Source: Strongylocentrotus droebachiensis
Lineage: Eukaryota > Echinodermata > Echinoidea > Camarodonta > Strongylocentrotidae
NCBI GenBank assembly: GCA_035222895.1
Contig: JAVYIG010006863.1
Span: forward strand, 46,621 to 110,620
DNA: 64,000 nucleotides
Direction: 5' to 3'
The notes beneath the pieces were generated by a model, which was not told where the DNA came from, did no database searches, and saw only the letters and a program-made list of their open reading frames with translations. Position numbers and translations under genes: made by a program. Shown piece after piece: positions 20,500-35,092 of this stretch. Within the stretch, counting starts at the first letter, position 1. Each line of letters begins with the position of its first letter.

Positions 20500-23400
20500 A
20501 GATTCTGCTCTGCAAACTTTGGTGGCATGATCTGCCTCCAGACTTTGGACTAAGTGAAAATAAAAAACATGCCATGAAAAACAGTTTCTCCAAGTGACCA
20601 TGTTTATGTAATGAATAATATAACATTGGTACGAAATCTAGTGAGAAAGGTAGTCCATGCTGTTGTCATACAAAGTTAATAATGATCCAATCTTGGACAA
20701 AATATACTAAGCCCTACACGTATGTCATTTAAGAGATAATCTCATTCAGAGTTATAATAGTTCAAATTGTTAGTCTTCTTGTTGCATCCTGCTGACCTCT
20801 GATGTCATAAAGCTATTGTTATTGGGGGAAATAATGTCCTTGAATCTGCACATCATGATTGAGGTCATTAAATGCCATCTAGTTCTGAAGCCCAAAAGTT
20901 GTTCGGAAGAAGGTATTGATTTATATTGATTAGTCATGTATGCTCCACTAAGTCAACACAATAAGAAATACAGCCTAAGCCTTCTATAGTCTAGAGCTTA
21001 GTGTGTGAGTGTGGGTGGATGGGTGCATGAGAATTGTTATCATTTAAACTGGGGAAATAAATGTCCAGGAGGTGAATCATATTTCTTGGAATATAGAGCA
21101 CAATTTGAGGTAAGAATATATAACTAATGGATAATTAATGAACACTAATTTCAATATGGTTATCAAGTCTGAGCCTGCTTTAATACTCATTGGTATTTTG
21201 ACTCAGAAATCTGCCTTTTTGGGGGGTCTTGACCTCTTTGGATGGGGGTGGGAACAGAATGTAAACATACGTGAAATCAGCGTGGTTCTCAGTACCATTT
21301 CATTTGATGGCAAGATTCTACATTGATATTTGACTGTTGGCTAAACAGAGATCAATTTTTACAACTTTAATCTTCCCCACTTCTTGGAAGTTCATGTTTA
21401 AAGCTGCTTAGTTTTCTAGATTGGCAATATTGATTTTATGCATTTTGAATCAGATATAAATCTATCATTTTATTGCCTTCGCTGTCAGTACAGACAACAA
21501 GACAAATATTCTGACCATTTCCTACCAGCAACTTTCAACGATACAATTAGTTTGACATGTAATCTTGATCAAAACTTCCTGACTAGACTCTGTAAACAAT
21601 AAATTCACACCAAGATTATCCAGTAATGGTTTAAAGGAAACCAGACAATGTGGGCAACTTAATATTAGAAGGAAACATTGGAAGTTTTTCAGAGATTATT
21701 TCTGAAGGTGAAATAAGAGATGTACATGTACGTACATTGTAGGAGGAAAGGAAGGAAGGAAGGAAATAAGAATGTTTCTCGTCATTTATAGGCCAAAGTG
21801 AGTCACAGGAAAAATATTTTGTGATTCATGAATATCATCACCTTCGCCTTTGGGGCCAGATTACTTTGCACCTTTGTGTAGACTGCAGGGAGTGGAGCTT
21901 GTGTTTTCATACTGGTGGCTCAGGTTTGCTCACTTTTGACATGCTGCAGTAGGTAAACATTTGATGAATAAGGCTATAACTTGTACATGAACAGGGATTT
22001 ATTTCCTTTCCCAGTAGTACAGTATCTGGTAACCTTATTGGATCATAACTTTATAACTGAAAAGTGATAATTTGCCTGGTTGCCCCCAAGTGCATACATG
22101 TACCCCTGTGTTTGAGACAGGTTCCTGGAGTATTATGCAAGTGATATAATGGAACAATGTTGTTCAACAAATATCATGTATTGCATTAGCATGATGGTTT
22201 TTCACACTCCCGTACCCTATGTAAATTTGTATCCCTCTGTGTTGGTTGTTTGCTTTCTCATTTGTCATGTGATTTTCTCCAGACAGGCTAGCCAGTCTTC
22301 AATTCTTGTGCTTTGTCAGTCAGCATAATTAGTATGTTTAACATGTAGGGCTATCTCTTTATCTGCCGGTCTGCCACCATGTGTTATTATAATGAAGATA
22401 ATACCTGTAGTTATAACATGAATATCAGACAACACCTTGTACAATCCTGTTTCCTTTCTGTGGTTGGTGGCTTTTAAATCAGCAAAGCAGATACTTAGCT
22501 CTAGGAAACAGAATGAGAATAATTTTTTGAAAAATGGCATTTATTGCTCTCATTTGTTTAACACTTCTTTTGTACTTATGATGAACAAGACATAAGTAGG
22601 ATAGTGTAATTCATGTTGAAGTAGTACCATGTGTACATGTACAGTAGGCCTATACTGGGTCCTGTATTATAGGCCTATAAAGAGTTGTGATTGATCTGAA
22701 ATTCAGAAGCAATCACAATTGTGTACTAAAGAGATGAGAGTTGCCATTAATTTATCGCACCTATTATAAATAATACAGGGTCCTGATCTACTTTAATAAA
22801 TGGTGGGCCTTGTAATCAGACCCGACAGAAAAGTTGAAACCTTTCTTTTATCTTTTTGATTGGGACTGGAAGTTGGATACAGTGTGGTATATGTGTGTGT
22901 GTGTGTCTGTGGGGGGGGGGGTGGGAGTTGTAATGCTGGTGTGAAATGCATTTCATTATGGAGATTATACATTTACTTGTAAACATCTTTAATATGTTGA
23001 TTTCATTTACCATCTGCTTTCATAGCACAATTTTTTTCCTTCTCCCTGCCTCAGAGTGACTGATGACTGGAACATGTGTAGGCCATGCCATCTAGTCATG
23101 GATCTGTGATTAATGTTTATAACATGTGCTTCTTTGTTGAACAACATTTCATGTCCCTGTAGTTTAGGCCACTCTGAAAGCTTGAAGGCTGGCATTGTTC
23201 GTAAAGTGTGCCCTCAAAGGATGCCCTTCATCTCTGACTCCTAGCCTGATCCATGTTTGACATTTAATTTAGTTTTGCTGAATGATGATAATCTTCATAC
23301 CATTGAGTATAACTTGTTCTTGAAAACATGTTAATCCTTCTCCATCCTCTCCTCTCGGACACATGAGTTTGTTAGCGTGTTTTATTACAACTTTTGAACC

Positions 23401-24090
23401 ACATTAAATGAGCTCAGCTCTATTGATGATAATTTCATGCATATTGTTGCAGTTCTCAGATTTCACACCATTGAAAATAGAACTCCCTTTCTATTGATGA
23501 AATCACTTCCTTGAAGGCTCATATTCCAGTTTACATCAAGATTAAGAATTTCATCAAGGGGATTCTTTGACTTTGTATAGGGAGGAATAACATCATTTCT
23601 GCCTATAGGCCAAGTAGGCCTTCACTATGTACTGTGATTCAGCTTAATGGTGTTTGTGAAATTGAAAGTGTACCAGTAGGCCATTTTTTTTCTTTTTTTT
23701 CTTCTGTTGTCATACTCTAAATTTACACACACACTATTTCAACTGTGACTCTTGAACTTTGTTAAGATTATGCATACATGTAGGAAGGATATCGGGACGG
23801 AAAGACCGGTCATGCCTGTAGAATTTTTTTCTGATTCTGTATTATGGTAGTGAATAGAGTCAGTCGACATGATAAAATACTCCTGCTCATTCAATACACC
23901 CAACTTTGTTGAAGCTTGACAATCCACGGTTTGATAAATGAGGGAAACTTTTGAAAAAACATTTTAAGCAGACTTCTTCAATATTAAGCAAGTGAGGTAA
24001 AGAAGTTAGAAATCAGTGTGACTTTCTGTACATCAGTTTTAGGCATCTTGTACAGTAAGTATGAATTTGGTCAATGTTTTGTTGCAAATA
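20500..24090. other. No coding exon seen; probable upstream or first-intron sequence of DLGAP
   Basis: AT-rich sequence with a GGAA microsatellite (21741-21768), a GT microsatellite plus poly-G (22893-22922) and a polyT/CTT patch near 23684-23703. Open frames are short and without domain character. Confidence 0.4.
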
Positions 24091-24180
24091 GTTCATCTGT
24101 TTGGAGATACAGATGGCATTAACTCATATTTTTCCAATTTCCACAGAGTTAACACCCTCTAGCTCCAAACAGATGAATTC
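24091..24180. repeat. Hairpin family, copy H1
   Basis: Left arm TTCATCTGTTTGGAG, then a stretch ending in GGCATTAACTC. Right arm GAGTTAACACCC, then CTCCAAACAGATGAA. Arms of about 35 nt pair around a 19-nt loop. This copy has the longest outer stem of the family and shares the GGCATTAACT x AGTTAACACCC core with H2. Confidence 0.75.
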
Positions 24181-24412
24181 CAAAAAAGGAAGGGAAAAAA
24201 AAGCCCTCAATGGTATCTAGTATGCTCATTTCATGAGGCTATTTGATGTTGTTATTATATTGTGTGATTGATTTTATGAAAAATGTGTGACTTTTCATCA
24301 TGTTTTGGGGGTCCTCATAACTACATTACATATCTGTGCAGGTAGTAACAGACTATCAGGGCTAGATTCTCTTAATAAATAGTTGTATCTTTTACTTTTT
24401 ATTTTCTTTCAG

Positions 24413-24471
24413 GAAGACTATTGGACACTCAACTGAAAGCAGTGCTTATTGATGTTGAGAACAGTTCAGAG
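24413..24471 (+). other. Probable 5' untranslated exon of DLGAP
   Basis: A 59-nt segment lies between a strong pyrimidine tract with CAG acceptor (ATTTTCTTTCAG) and a consensus donor (GAG|GTGAGT). Joined to the acceptor at 38409 it gives a 5' leader for the DLGAP coding exon. It contains an upstream ATG (24450) whose frame ends after 15 codons in the next exon, and another frame that stays open through both exons (RLLDTQLKAVLIDVENSSE). Transcript evidence is needed to fix its role. Confidence 0.45.
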
Positions 24472-27400
24472 GTGAGTGCACTCTTTAAATATTCTCTCAA
24501 ATTAGTTTCAGCTTAGCCTTACTCACATGCTTCGATATATCAAGTCTTGAAAACCCTCTCATTGAAAATATGCTGTTAGATTTTAGAATGATCCTAAGAT
24601 TTTAAAACTGTTGCATCTGATTGATACACACATCTATACGAACCTAATTACACCCTCCCATCATACATTAGACAAATCTAACTAGTATTTTTGAAGTGAT
24701 ATCAACATATTTTTTAGGGGGACCTGTGGGCCTGTTGACCAGCCCAGGGTCAGCTCTGCAGAAAAGAAATCGAGTCGGAAGTCCATAAATAAATAACTTA
24801 ATTGACAACATGAATTGCCCCTACTACGGAAATTCTGTATAAGGCATTTTTAAAGTCACACTGATTAATCTTTTATGATAAATTACCAACCCTTTTGAGG
24901 ACTTGGCTTGCTACATTGTGCACACTTGTGAAAGTAATGCGTTAATCTTTTGTACAAGTCTTGAAAATGGTATTATAAAATGATTTCCTCCTAGCTATAA
25001 TTGGTTTCACTTTCATTTAGTTGTTCAATTTCAATAGACCGAACCCTGGGAATATAGATATCAATGCATTTATTGCTTCTCTGTAGTTTGTGGTATATTC
25101 AATTTTTTGTATACTTCCTTGATATGGGTTTGATCCAGGACGTCAGACTATAAAGTGTAAGGAACAGCCAGTGTATGTAGAGGACTTGAAGTACTAAACA
25201 TTCACACATTTCTAAATCAAAATGGGCTTCCTACACCCATTATGTCTCAAATTATTGAAGACATATTGGAATTAGCATTTGTGGAGAACAGAAGGTTAAC
25301 ATGTCCAGAAGCAAAATATAGGGATTTGAATAGCTGAGTATACTGTTTTATGAATGGTTGATGTATTAATAGTGAAGATAAATTGTTTGAAACTAAGGTA
25401 AATTCCATCCCTGGCTCAAGCTGTCATTCTACCTTATTCTTAAAAGGGGAGGGCAAGAGGAAGGCATGCATGATGACATAACTTTTTGAAAGTGCACTTG
25501 GAGGTTACTTCTTGCTTAAAATTGTAAGGTTTGATCATTGATGGTTTATGACATAGCTTTTTGCTCAATTATGAACTGTCAATTGCCAGAACAAGGTCTA
25601 GTAGTCAAAGCAGTAGAGATGTGTCTATGCACGGCAGACTTGCAGCAATTGGAGAATCTGGTCATAATGAGTAAAGATGTAGACTTGACGAAACAGGATT
25701 TCTGTCCCCACCAGCAGCTGTAAAGGAAAAGTTAGTCAGAGCTTTTCCCCTTGGTGTCACTCTGCTGCAAGGTGTCTTGTGTTGATTGGTTTCAATCATT
25801 CAACGATTATGTCCAGAGTGGAAGATTAAGTAAAAATGGCTTAATTCTAAGTTTTTTTCTTCATTGTCTGGTTATATTACATGGGAGATCTTGCATGTAC
25901 AGTTTCTCCTTGGTAAATGAACATGATACTCAATGAGGCTTATCATTTTCATATATATATATATAGACTTTAAATGTGACATTCTTGTACAATATGTGCA
26001 CATAATCTTTTTCACTGGATTCTGACTTTGTTTTAAGCATTACTATTTAATTAGCTTGTTAGCATGATTCACCTCAGATTATGAAGGGTTACAAAGTGGC
26101 AGGCTGTGGCCTCGTGATATGCCAGCCTGGATGAGAAGCTGCTGTTCTAGTCTGCCGAACAGAGACACATTTAAAGACCTCAAGTATAAAGACAGAGAAT
26201 AATGTAGACCATTAAATTAAAAATGTTTATGTATACATGCGCATTATATGTGTACATGTACATTTATTTTACTCTAGCATGTACATTTCCTTCTTTGTTA
26301 CCACTTTCTAATTAACTATTATTACCATGAATTTTCACAACTAATGTAGAGTTACATTTTATTATTAATATTCTGTTGATTGCAAATGGTTTGATTGCAA
26401 ATGAATTGGCAAGGCTTGAAATTTACACTGTTTGTTCAACAAATATCACCTAGGTATGCCTATTTCACATTTCTCAACATGTAGTTAACATGATTTGTCA
26501 ATATTACGTGTACTGTACACATTAGTTCTGTGTGACACAAACAGATTACAGGTGCATGTACTGTACATGTATATGTTTGTTGATTGCACTTGTCATGTCG
26601 AGAATATTTGTGATGTAATTTGTCATAGTTTGAGTTTAATATCTGACTGATTATAACTTATCGGTTCAATACCTGACTACAAATGGATTTTCCCCAGGTT
26701 GATTGTACAGAAAGTGAATACTTCCAGTATATAGATATTTTGTTCTGTTTTGGTTGGGTTTTGTTATGTTTTAAACTGTTTGGTTGTTTGCTTGAATTGT
26801 GATTACTCTACGTATGTAATTCCTACATATCACATTGACAGGTGTATAGGCTTCTATGATTGTATGATTTTTTTTTAGACAGTGATATTTTCATCTGGTA
26901 AGGTGTCATCATCCTCCGGTATCAGCCTTCTAGCTCCTGCTGCTGATACCATAAGGGTCTGGTTTATTTTGTTTGTTGCCTTGGAAATTGTTGCAGCACT
27001 GTCTTGATTGTTATACAAATCTAGGATACATGTGCAGCATGTGCATGTATCAGGTGACATGTGGCCTGTTGTTTTTTGTACAAACATTTATGTTTGTATT
27101 CAACCACATTGCCTACATGTTGGTTGCTATGCTCATGTAACATGAGCATGAATATAGTCCGACATGTTGATATATGTTGTGATTTCATGCAGGATACAAG
27201 CTATTGAAGGCAACCCACTTGAATTCAAATTCAGCTTCCCAGGCAGATGTGCATGAATCTCCATTGTTTTTTGGCCACAGATTCAAATTTCATCTGAACT
27301 ACATACATGTACATGTACATACATAGTGCACATGTAGGACTATTGCGTAAGGACCAAGGAGTTCAATTGTCAGCTAAATTCCAAATAGATTTCTTTCTTT

Positions 27401-27883
27401 CTATAATCCAGTTACCTTATATGAAAGTGTTTTGTTCTACATCTTTATGCTGCCTTGAAATAGCACATGAGCATCCCCAAAGATGCACAGAGCTACGTAC
27501 ATGTAGGACTGCACGTGAGCCTACTCTTGATGTCTAGTTTCACTTTTGTTCTGCCATTTTTCAGTTACATGTACATGTTTAAGAATCAGTAATGATGAAT
27601 AGCGCTATAACGTATGGCACGATAATCAATATTATGAATGAAAATTGTAAATGTATACATGGATTTAAAGGAGTGGCAATATCTCATCAAAAATGTTACA
27701 AACAGGACACTGTGACTACAAAACAGACCCAATTCACCCATACTTGCATGCAACGTTTTGTGTAAATAAAATGTATGTGATACAATCAAAGAAGGAAGGC
27801 CAGACATCTTTGCTCCATGTTTACATAATCACTTATTCTATTCAAACCTTGTTTGGCTATGTGCAGTCCAATGCTTATCTATA

Positions 27884-28212
27884 GGGGCATTTATACTGTT
27901 AACAAATACCCCAGATCTTTCTCACTTTCCAAAGTTTTGTCGCAAATTGCTAGGAAACTACCCCAAAACATGACCAAAAAACCTCTGGCCAAAGCTCTGC
28001 AAGTTTTTGCAGTGTAACACTCTTGAATTTTGCTCATGTGATTCTTCTCAATTCTCTGCTGTTGCATGCAGAGCAGTGACAAGTCGCGCATGCACATTGC
28101 ACACTACTCACCAAAACACCATCAATATTTGTATGGGGTTTCCAGTAGTGTGAATGGTAGTTTTAAAAAACCTAGTGATTTTCAAATTGATATTTTGGCA
28201 GTGTAAATGAGC
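27884..28212. mobile_element. Possible MITE with GGGCATTTATACTG ends
   Basis: GGGCATTTATACTG at the left is mirrored by CAGTGTAAATGAGC at the right (about 11 of 14 positions). The enclosed 330 bp, which includes ACCCCAGATC and ACCCCAAAAC words, lacks coding capacity. No clear target duplication; assignment is tentative. Confidence 0.4.
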
Positions 28213-31200
28213 TTATTGTGATCTCAAATATATCACAAAAGGATCGTCTGTTTATTTTGTGAGTCATATCATTGCTGAATTGCATGTACATCTGTGATCA
28301 GTGTATTCAAAAATGAAAAGAAAAAAAATCTGCTGTGTCCCCCTTGGATTTGCTGAATAAGAGGTTTGATGGGTTTGAACTGATTGGAATTCGTCCCCTT
28401 GCATGGTGTGAAGGAAAAGATTTACTTTGACACTTCAGTAGTGAAAACACAATCAATTTCATTCATCAAAAGTTACACCCATGCTATAGTTTAGTCTAAA
28501 GGCATAGACCGTTGTCGACCGTTGTCAGTCGTAGTGCGCAGTAGAGGGTCTGAACTGCAAGACTATGAAAACTGCACGGTCTACTTCACTCCATAAGCCT
28601 TGTACTAAGGCTGCTCCTGACATATGGCAAATACTGATAGAGTTGGGCAAGGCTCATGACTCTATGAAATTGAGATAATGTCAAATGAGAGTCTGTACTT
28701 GCAGACTAGGCTGTATCATTGAAATGACCAAATTGTGTTAAAAGAATGTCATAAGGCTTATTTGTTTTGATACACAGATTCTTTCTTGCCGAAAGTTAGT
28801 AGTATACAATTTTTTATACTGATATATTTTTATTTTACTTACCGTGATGACCTGCATGTCATCAATGGTCACGTAATTTGATTTCCAATTTTGTTATTTC
28901 GGCCTCGCATTTTTGCTGACTGTCATTCAAAAATGCAAACACTGGAAAGCTTTATATTCGTCACCTGAATATGCTTAAATGTAAGGTCACTTTAGTAAAC
29001 GTTCATAGACGTTATTCATACATGTATAGCCTCTGTGTATCTTGGATTGAATTCAATCTGACATTTATTACAGCTTTCTCAAAGCACAGACATTTGATTT
29101 CTGAACCTACACAATGATTTGGTTTTTTCTGCAAGTACAGTAGCATTGCCAGTCGATGTCTTCATCTTTGTTTAAAAAATGCATCTAGAAAAATAAAATG
29201 CTCAACAAATTTTGGCAAATGTTGTGTTATTTTTCTTCTGAAAAGATTCCCCATTTACTGGTATGGATAAAATTTGCCCCGCATGACTGGAAGTATGCTA
29301 GTCACTTTGGAGGGGGGGGGGGAGGGGGCATCATCCTGTACTTAAAGATTCATACCTGAATGAATAATCTCGCCCACGGTCAGTGAAAGTGGGCTACTGA
29401 CCTCAATCGTTTAGGGATTAAAAGGGTCAGGAGTTTGTGGTCAAGTAATCCCTTAATTGATTTTATTGATGCTGGGGGTCATAGTGATCAGTAAAACGAG
29501 AAGAGACGATCTTCAATCCTCATTAGTAATTATGTTTTATAGGTCTAATCGGTTTGTTTCAGAAAATGATTGTTTTAAAAATTATATTTGAACTATTCGT
29601 ACCGGTATTCAAACTCAATTGTGAAGTATCGTGATGCATGATTATTACAAAGATTTTATTTTCCTGTAGGGCCTTATAGTTATTTTTTTTAATGGAGCCT
29701 TGCATGTAAAGATAACATCCTTGTAAATAAGCCATTTCTTATTGGTGTATAATATTGTCTGATTGTTTCAACTTAATTAGAGTGTGTTGTGAAGTATTAA
29801 ACGAGGCCCCCATAAATTATAACCAACCTGTTAATGATATTAACTCTGCGTATGATGTCAATCATGATTGATGAATGTGTGAGGGAAGGAAAGATTATAG
29901 CATATGAATCATTTGTATAACCTTGTGCTATGGTTTTCATTTGTTTCCGGATCCTGCATGTGTATGCGGGCTCTGTGGGCAATTTCAGATTGTCTATTAG
30001 ACCTCCCTATTTTGTTCATCAGAACTGCGGTGTGGTTTGGTTTGATGCTTTTACCCCCATCACCGTGCCACTGGTTATTTATAAACAGGGAAGGCGTGAG
30101 ACATGAGTCAGCGACATGCATAGGCAACAAGCATGTGTTGACTTTCTCTAGAGGCATGCGGCCGTTTTGAAAGCCTAGTGTGGGTTATAGTGTGTATATG
30201 CAATGCATGGGCCGCCTCCTGTAAGCAATAATATGAAGATGAGCTACTTGGTGTTCTACCCTGAGAATATATATCCTTTTCTTGTCGCCTCTTCTCGGAC
30301 ACACCGTGCCGTTCTGCGGCTAGTTTCCTTCCTGGGGCTGGGGATGGGAAGTGACAATCACGAACTAGCCAGTCAAGAGGCTCGAGTCAAATCAGATACA
30401 AGAATGGGATAGGACTCTACTAGAAAGAGAGACATTCTAGCCATTTTTTCCACCCATAGCTAGCTAGCCTGTTCGCGGCTGCTGCAAACACACTTTGCAA
30501 GTGTAACCGTAACCAACTGGTTGGAATTTATTCGTGGAGACTTGACAGAGGGACTACTCCTCTATACACACTCACACACGTCCCACCGTTGGTCTGTCCG
30601 CATGGGTTGATCTTCTGGTTATTAGCATCGTCTTGGTTTTGGATTTTGCTGGTGACCTACATTCTGGTAGTGTGTATGCATGGAATATACATGAACCGGC
30701 ATCAATATTAGATAGATATTGGATATGTGAGTAAGGAGCCTGCTCAGCTTGGTTCTTCTATTTTCCTTACCATCTGTGAGTTCCTCTTGAATGTTTTATC
30801 AGTCAACAAAATCAGAGTCGTTGCATTTCTATGTAGGGGAAATTCCACATCTAGAGTGTAGGACATTGTTAATTATCTAATTGTGCATTTATTTTAGTTG
30901 ATAGACATGTTTTTCATATTGTGAAATTAGTTCATTCTTGATCATAACTACATGGAAAACAATTTTATACCACCCAGTTATGTTCTTCATTTTGATAATA
31001 TTCTATGTGTAATACTAATAGGCCTACGTATTTGAAGGTCCATCATATACAGATATTGTTTTAATTCTGGTACTGATATTGAACACTCTCTAAGGGGAAC
31101 ATTACAAAATTGCACAAACTGGCTAATAGAATTATAAGTCTTTAAGACTACCTTTTAAAATCTTAAATAATTTGTTTCCTCCAACTATCTCCTTGACATG

Positions 31201-31324
31201 TATATTGTCATTAAAGCAAAGCATACATGTAAGTGCATTCATTTGTAAATTATCATTATGAGATCACATGCAGAGCATGTACGCATTACAAACATATATA
31301 TTTTAACATGTGGAGATACATTTA

Positions 31325-31373
31325 GAAGACATACATTTATATTATATGAATACACTGTACAGTGTATGTCTTC
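31325..31373. repeat. Short hairpin
   Basis: GAAGACATACA is mirrored by TGTATGTCTTC, with a secondary pairing inside the loop (TACACTGTACAGTGTA). It could form a compact 49-nt hairpin; no function is evident. Confidence 0.5.
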
Positions 31374-34300
31374 AGGAACATATTCTAATCAAAGTTCTTG
31401 AACATCAGTCAAATTCAGAGCTAGAGGTCAGTGATCCCTTTCCAATTCCCCTCTTACATATTGAGGAGTTTTAAATGAGGAGGGGGAATACCCCCACAGA
31501 CCTCCTCCGCATTCACCCTCCCCCATGGGCATGACATCAATAAGTTGTTTGCTCGTCATCCATTCACGTGTGCATCAAAACGCCATTCAAACGGCGATGA
31601 CTCACTCGTCTCCATAGGCCTACGAGTGGAGTGTTCGGGTTCGTAAGGTCTGGCTTCTCGTGGGGCGACCCACCAGGTGGAAAGATAGAACCTGCAATGT
31701 TGGATTCGGCTGAATTATTTATGGGATGTTTGGTTCTCACGCTCGTCTGGCCACAGGTTTGCTAGCGTCATGAATAACATGGATTGCCAAGGTGGTGCAA
31801 GGGAATTCAGATTCTGTTTATAGGTTTTGCAGATGTTATGCCGAAATAATCAATGATTTGAGATTATTTTCCACTTTGCTGATTGCAGACTTTGTAAGTA
31901 CGGTAATTATGGTTTTTACAAGGGTGAGGTACATGATGGGTTTTTAATCACTGTTATCTTAATTCAACTGTTGATCGTTTCATTATTGAATTCATGAGAA
32001 CTTGCAATGAAGTCATTATTTGATATTTGTTAAGCAATGATTTGTGTGCTGGATTGTGCTACAATTAAGTATAGTGCAATCTATCAGCGACATTGGACAC
32101 ATGCCAAAGACAATTACCAAGCCTGTCATGCCTTTTAATTATTACTCAGAATTCAGGGAATACTTTATCACACTTTACAATACTTACTTCTGAGAAATTA
32201 CCACACAATGTGTTCACCTATTTAAAGGCAAAACTGAAGTGATAAAATAATCAGATCAACAACATTGGGTTTGTAATTGCATTTCCTTGTATTTTCCTCC
32301 AAATCCAAGATTCAAAATTTTCTTGGCCCTGTCATAATAAGCAAAGGAAAACAAAAGCCTTACATGTGGGCTACATGTTTGTTTGGCAGCACATGTTCCC
32401 TGATGTTGTATTTGTTTTTGAATTTATGGATGTATCTTTCCTTGGAACCTATTGACGATTAATATTCCATTAACCTTTTTATTAATTAGTTAATACTGTA
32501 CTTGGAATCCAATCTGCATACATTAGGTGTTGCTATGTTTGGCACGATTCAGGCAAGCTTTCAGGTTGTCAAGAACAAGCTTTGTTTAAAAAGTGTGCAT
32601 ATGAATTTGAATATGTTAGTAAACCGGTACAAATAATGGAAGACCTGTGTTTTGTATACAAATTACTGCACTGAGCTACTGGTGGATGACAATAGCCCAT
32701 TTAGAAGACCCAGTTGTTATGTAATATTTGCACAGGCTCATATAACTGTCCTGTTTATCCCTTTTATTTACAGTAATTGATTATCATTGCACTGGAATTA
32801 TATAATGGGTAGGGGATAGTTTGCATACATGTATTAGTATTATGAGCCCATAATACACTGGATTGCCTCATCAAATCTAATTTTGTTACAAGGTGATTAC
32901 ATTTTTATACCGGTATTAGAAATGTGTTGGCACCATCCTTTCACATACTTTTCTCACTGGCAAATCACTGATATCCATTCTTTTGAGAAGTTTGAAGAAT
33001 TCATGTGTTGAGTAAAAACTACATATAGCTTCCTAAGCAGCTTTTTAAAATTTGATGGACAGGTAGTCCTATTTCACCAAGAGTAGGCCTACATTATTTC
33101 AGATAAATAAACCTTCTTATGTTATGGGGAAAGTATGAGCTTTGACACAAATCCTTCAATCCTTCAAGGGATTATCCCTTTGCTAACTCCCCTGCAAATT
33201 CTTATTTGTGTTATTGCTGTGCAAATCTTGTCTGTATTGTAAATCAGATTATGCAGTTGGATTAAAGTTCTAACAGCTCAGAATACATGTTATTAAGAAA
33301 TCAAATCACTATGCGCCATTAAATCAAACAATAGCAATAAATCATATATCTACAATACTAGTCTACATTGCTGATTTTTCTTTATGCTTTTATTGCATTA
33401 TTATTCTATTGTCAATGCAGTATTATCAGTGGGGTTATCTACAATGCGTGCACCGTGTGATAATAACTGAATTATCATTCCCCATTACATTTGCAGATAT
33501 GAATCATGGCATTTATAACAGTGAACTTTGAGTTTAATGTACCGGTAGGCTTTTATCGTGACCCTTTCTTTGTGCCGTACAGGTACAATGTACAATGTGT
33601 GTATTGTAAATCAATGAATCATTCTCAAAGGAATGTATCCTCTATAGTCTTCAGGTATTCTACATTACTTTATAATACAGCAGCTGAGCAGCATATACGT
33701 ACATCTTACAGTATTAACCTTAAATAAATGAGAGAAAAAATGAATAGGTACTCGCATCAATTTGAAAAAGATAAATATATCTATCTACAATCTACAGTTT
33801 TTGTAAACTGTGATCATGCCTCCTATTACCATAGTTGTGAATATTGCTGCCATTTTAAATTGCACACATATTTATAAGCAAATTGTAAGATTGGTGAGGC
33901 CTATGAATTTGATTATTTATGAAGTGGTTAAAAGGGAATAAGAGAGAGAATCATTAGGCATGATAATGATGATGATGATGGCTCATTGTATAGTACTGGT
34001 ATCCACCTAGTCTGCCTGCACAGACTCTAATTTCACACTTTACCACAATCCCTAAAGCCTTGAGCAGAGCCTAGCTCTGTCCGTCTCTGGCTGTGTCAAG
34101 AGCAGCTAACGTACATAGCCTTTGCAGTATGCCGTCAGCATAGTCTCACGGTGCAGACACTGTTACGCACAGCGCCTGACAAGAATTTGTGCCTCCAAAC
34201 TGGTGTCCTCCTCTGCTGGGTACTCATAGTGCATGATGACCTATATTTTATCTCCTCATTTGAATACCTATATCAATGAATCTGTTACAAATGCAATTTA

Positions 34301-35022
34301 TTATGCATTCATCTCCCCAAATGGGACCACTTACTCTGAGTTCTGAACCTTTCAGTTCTGAGGGCAATCAACAATGAATTTGACCCCCTCAAAGTGGAGC
34401 ATGGCTACTCTTCATTATAATTATTCTGAATAAGAATACGCAGGCACACATACACACTGTAGGTCTACAAAAATGCACCTGTATACATGTACTTGTAGGT
34501 ATAAGAATTAGGGGACTTGGGTTAACTTGTTGCTTTTGAAACATTAGAAGTGAATTTGTATGAAATTCTCTAGTTTAATCTTCAATTCTGGTGGTGGTAT
34601 TCATTTCAAAAACACATTCTTAGAAAAGTACAATAAAATACCTGTATTATAGGGGACCCAATGGTAAAAAAATTGATCAGGATTTCTGGATTGATTTTCT
34701 TATCCTTATGCTATTTTCTCATTTTTCAGCTGTTGAATGATTTCTGCCAAACTAATGTGGCCTATGAAATTGTGGTTTTGAACATTTGTCTTGTATTCAA
34801 CACCACCAAAACTCAAAATTACATTTAATCTGCACAGATCAAATATTGCATATAACTGTATTGCGTGTTACAATTTGATTTGAATGTGGAGATGTACACG
34901 ACTTGTAGAGTGAGCTCTGTGTATTTGACGTACAGCTGTAGGTGTAAAATGGAAAACTCACCTCTTTGATGAATGCTTCGAGTAATTATTATGTAATTAT
35001 TATGTAAACGTATATTGTACAT

Positions 35023-35092
35023 TGTAAAGCGCTTTGAGAGGACCTTCGGTCTTGAAATGCGCTATAAAAGAACGAACTATTATTATTATTAT
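35023..35092 (+). mobile_element. Retroelement 3' tail (LINE-2/SINE type), plus orientation
   Basis: TGTAAAGCGCTTTGAGAGGA, CCTTCGGTCTTGAAATGCGC and TATAAAAGAACGAAC lead into (TATTAT)n. It is the same tail as the minus-strand copy at 11285 and is severely 5'-truncated or belongs to a short SINE. Confidence 0.65.

Noticed and set aside
28506-28583. TAGACCGT / ACGGTCTA inverted ends around 78 bp
   Set aside because: The 8-bp arms are too short to separate from chance, and no target duplication is visible.
34000-34210. GC-richer stretch as a possible SINE or exon
   Set aside because: No tRNA-like promoter boxes, tail, or splice signals could be recognised.
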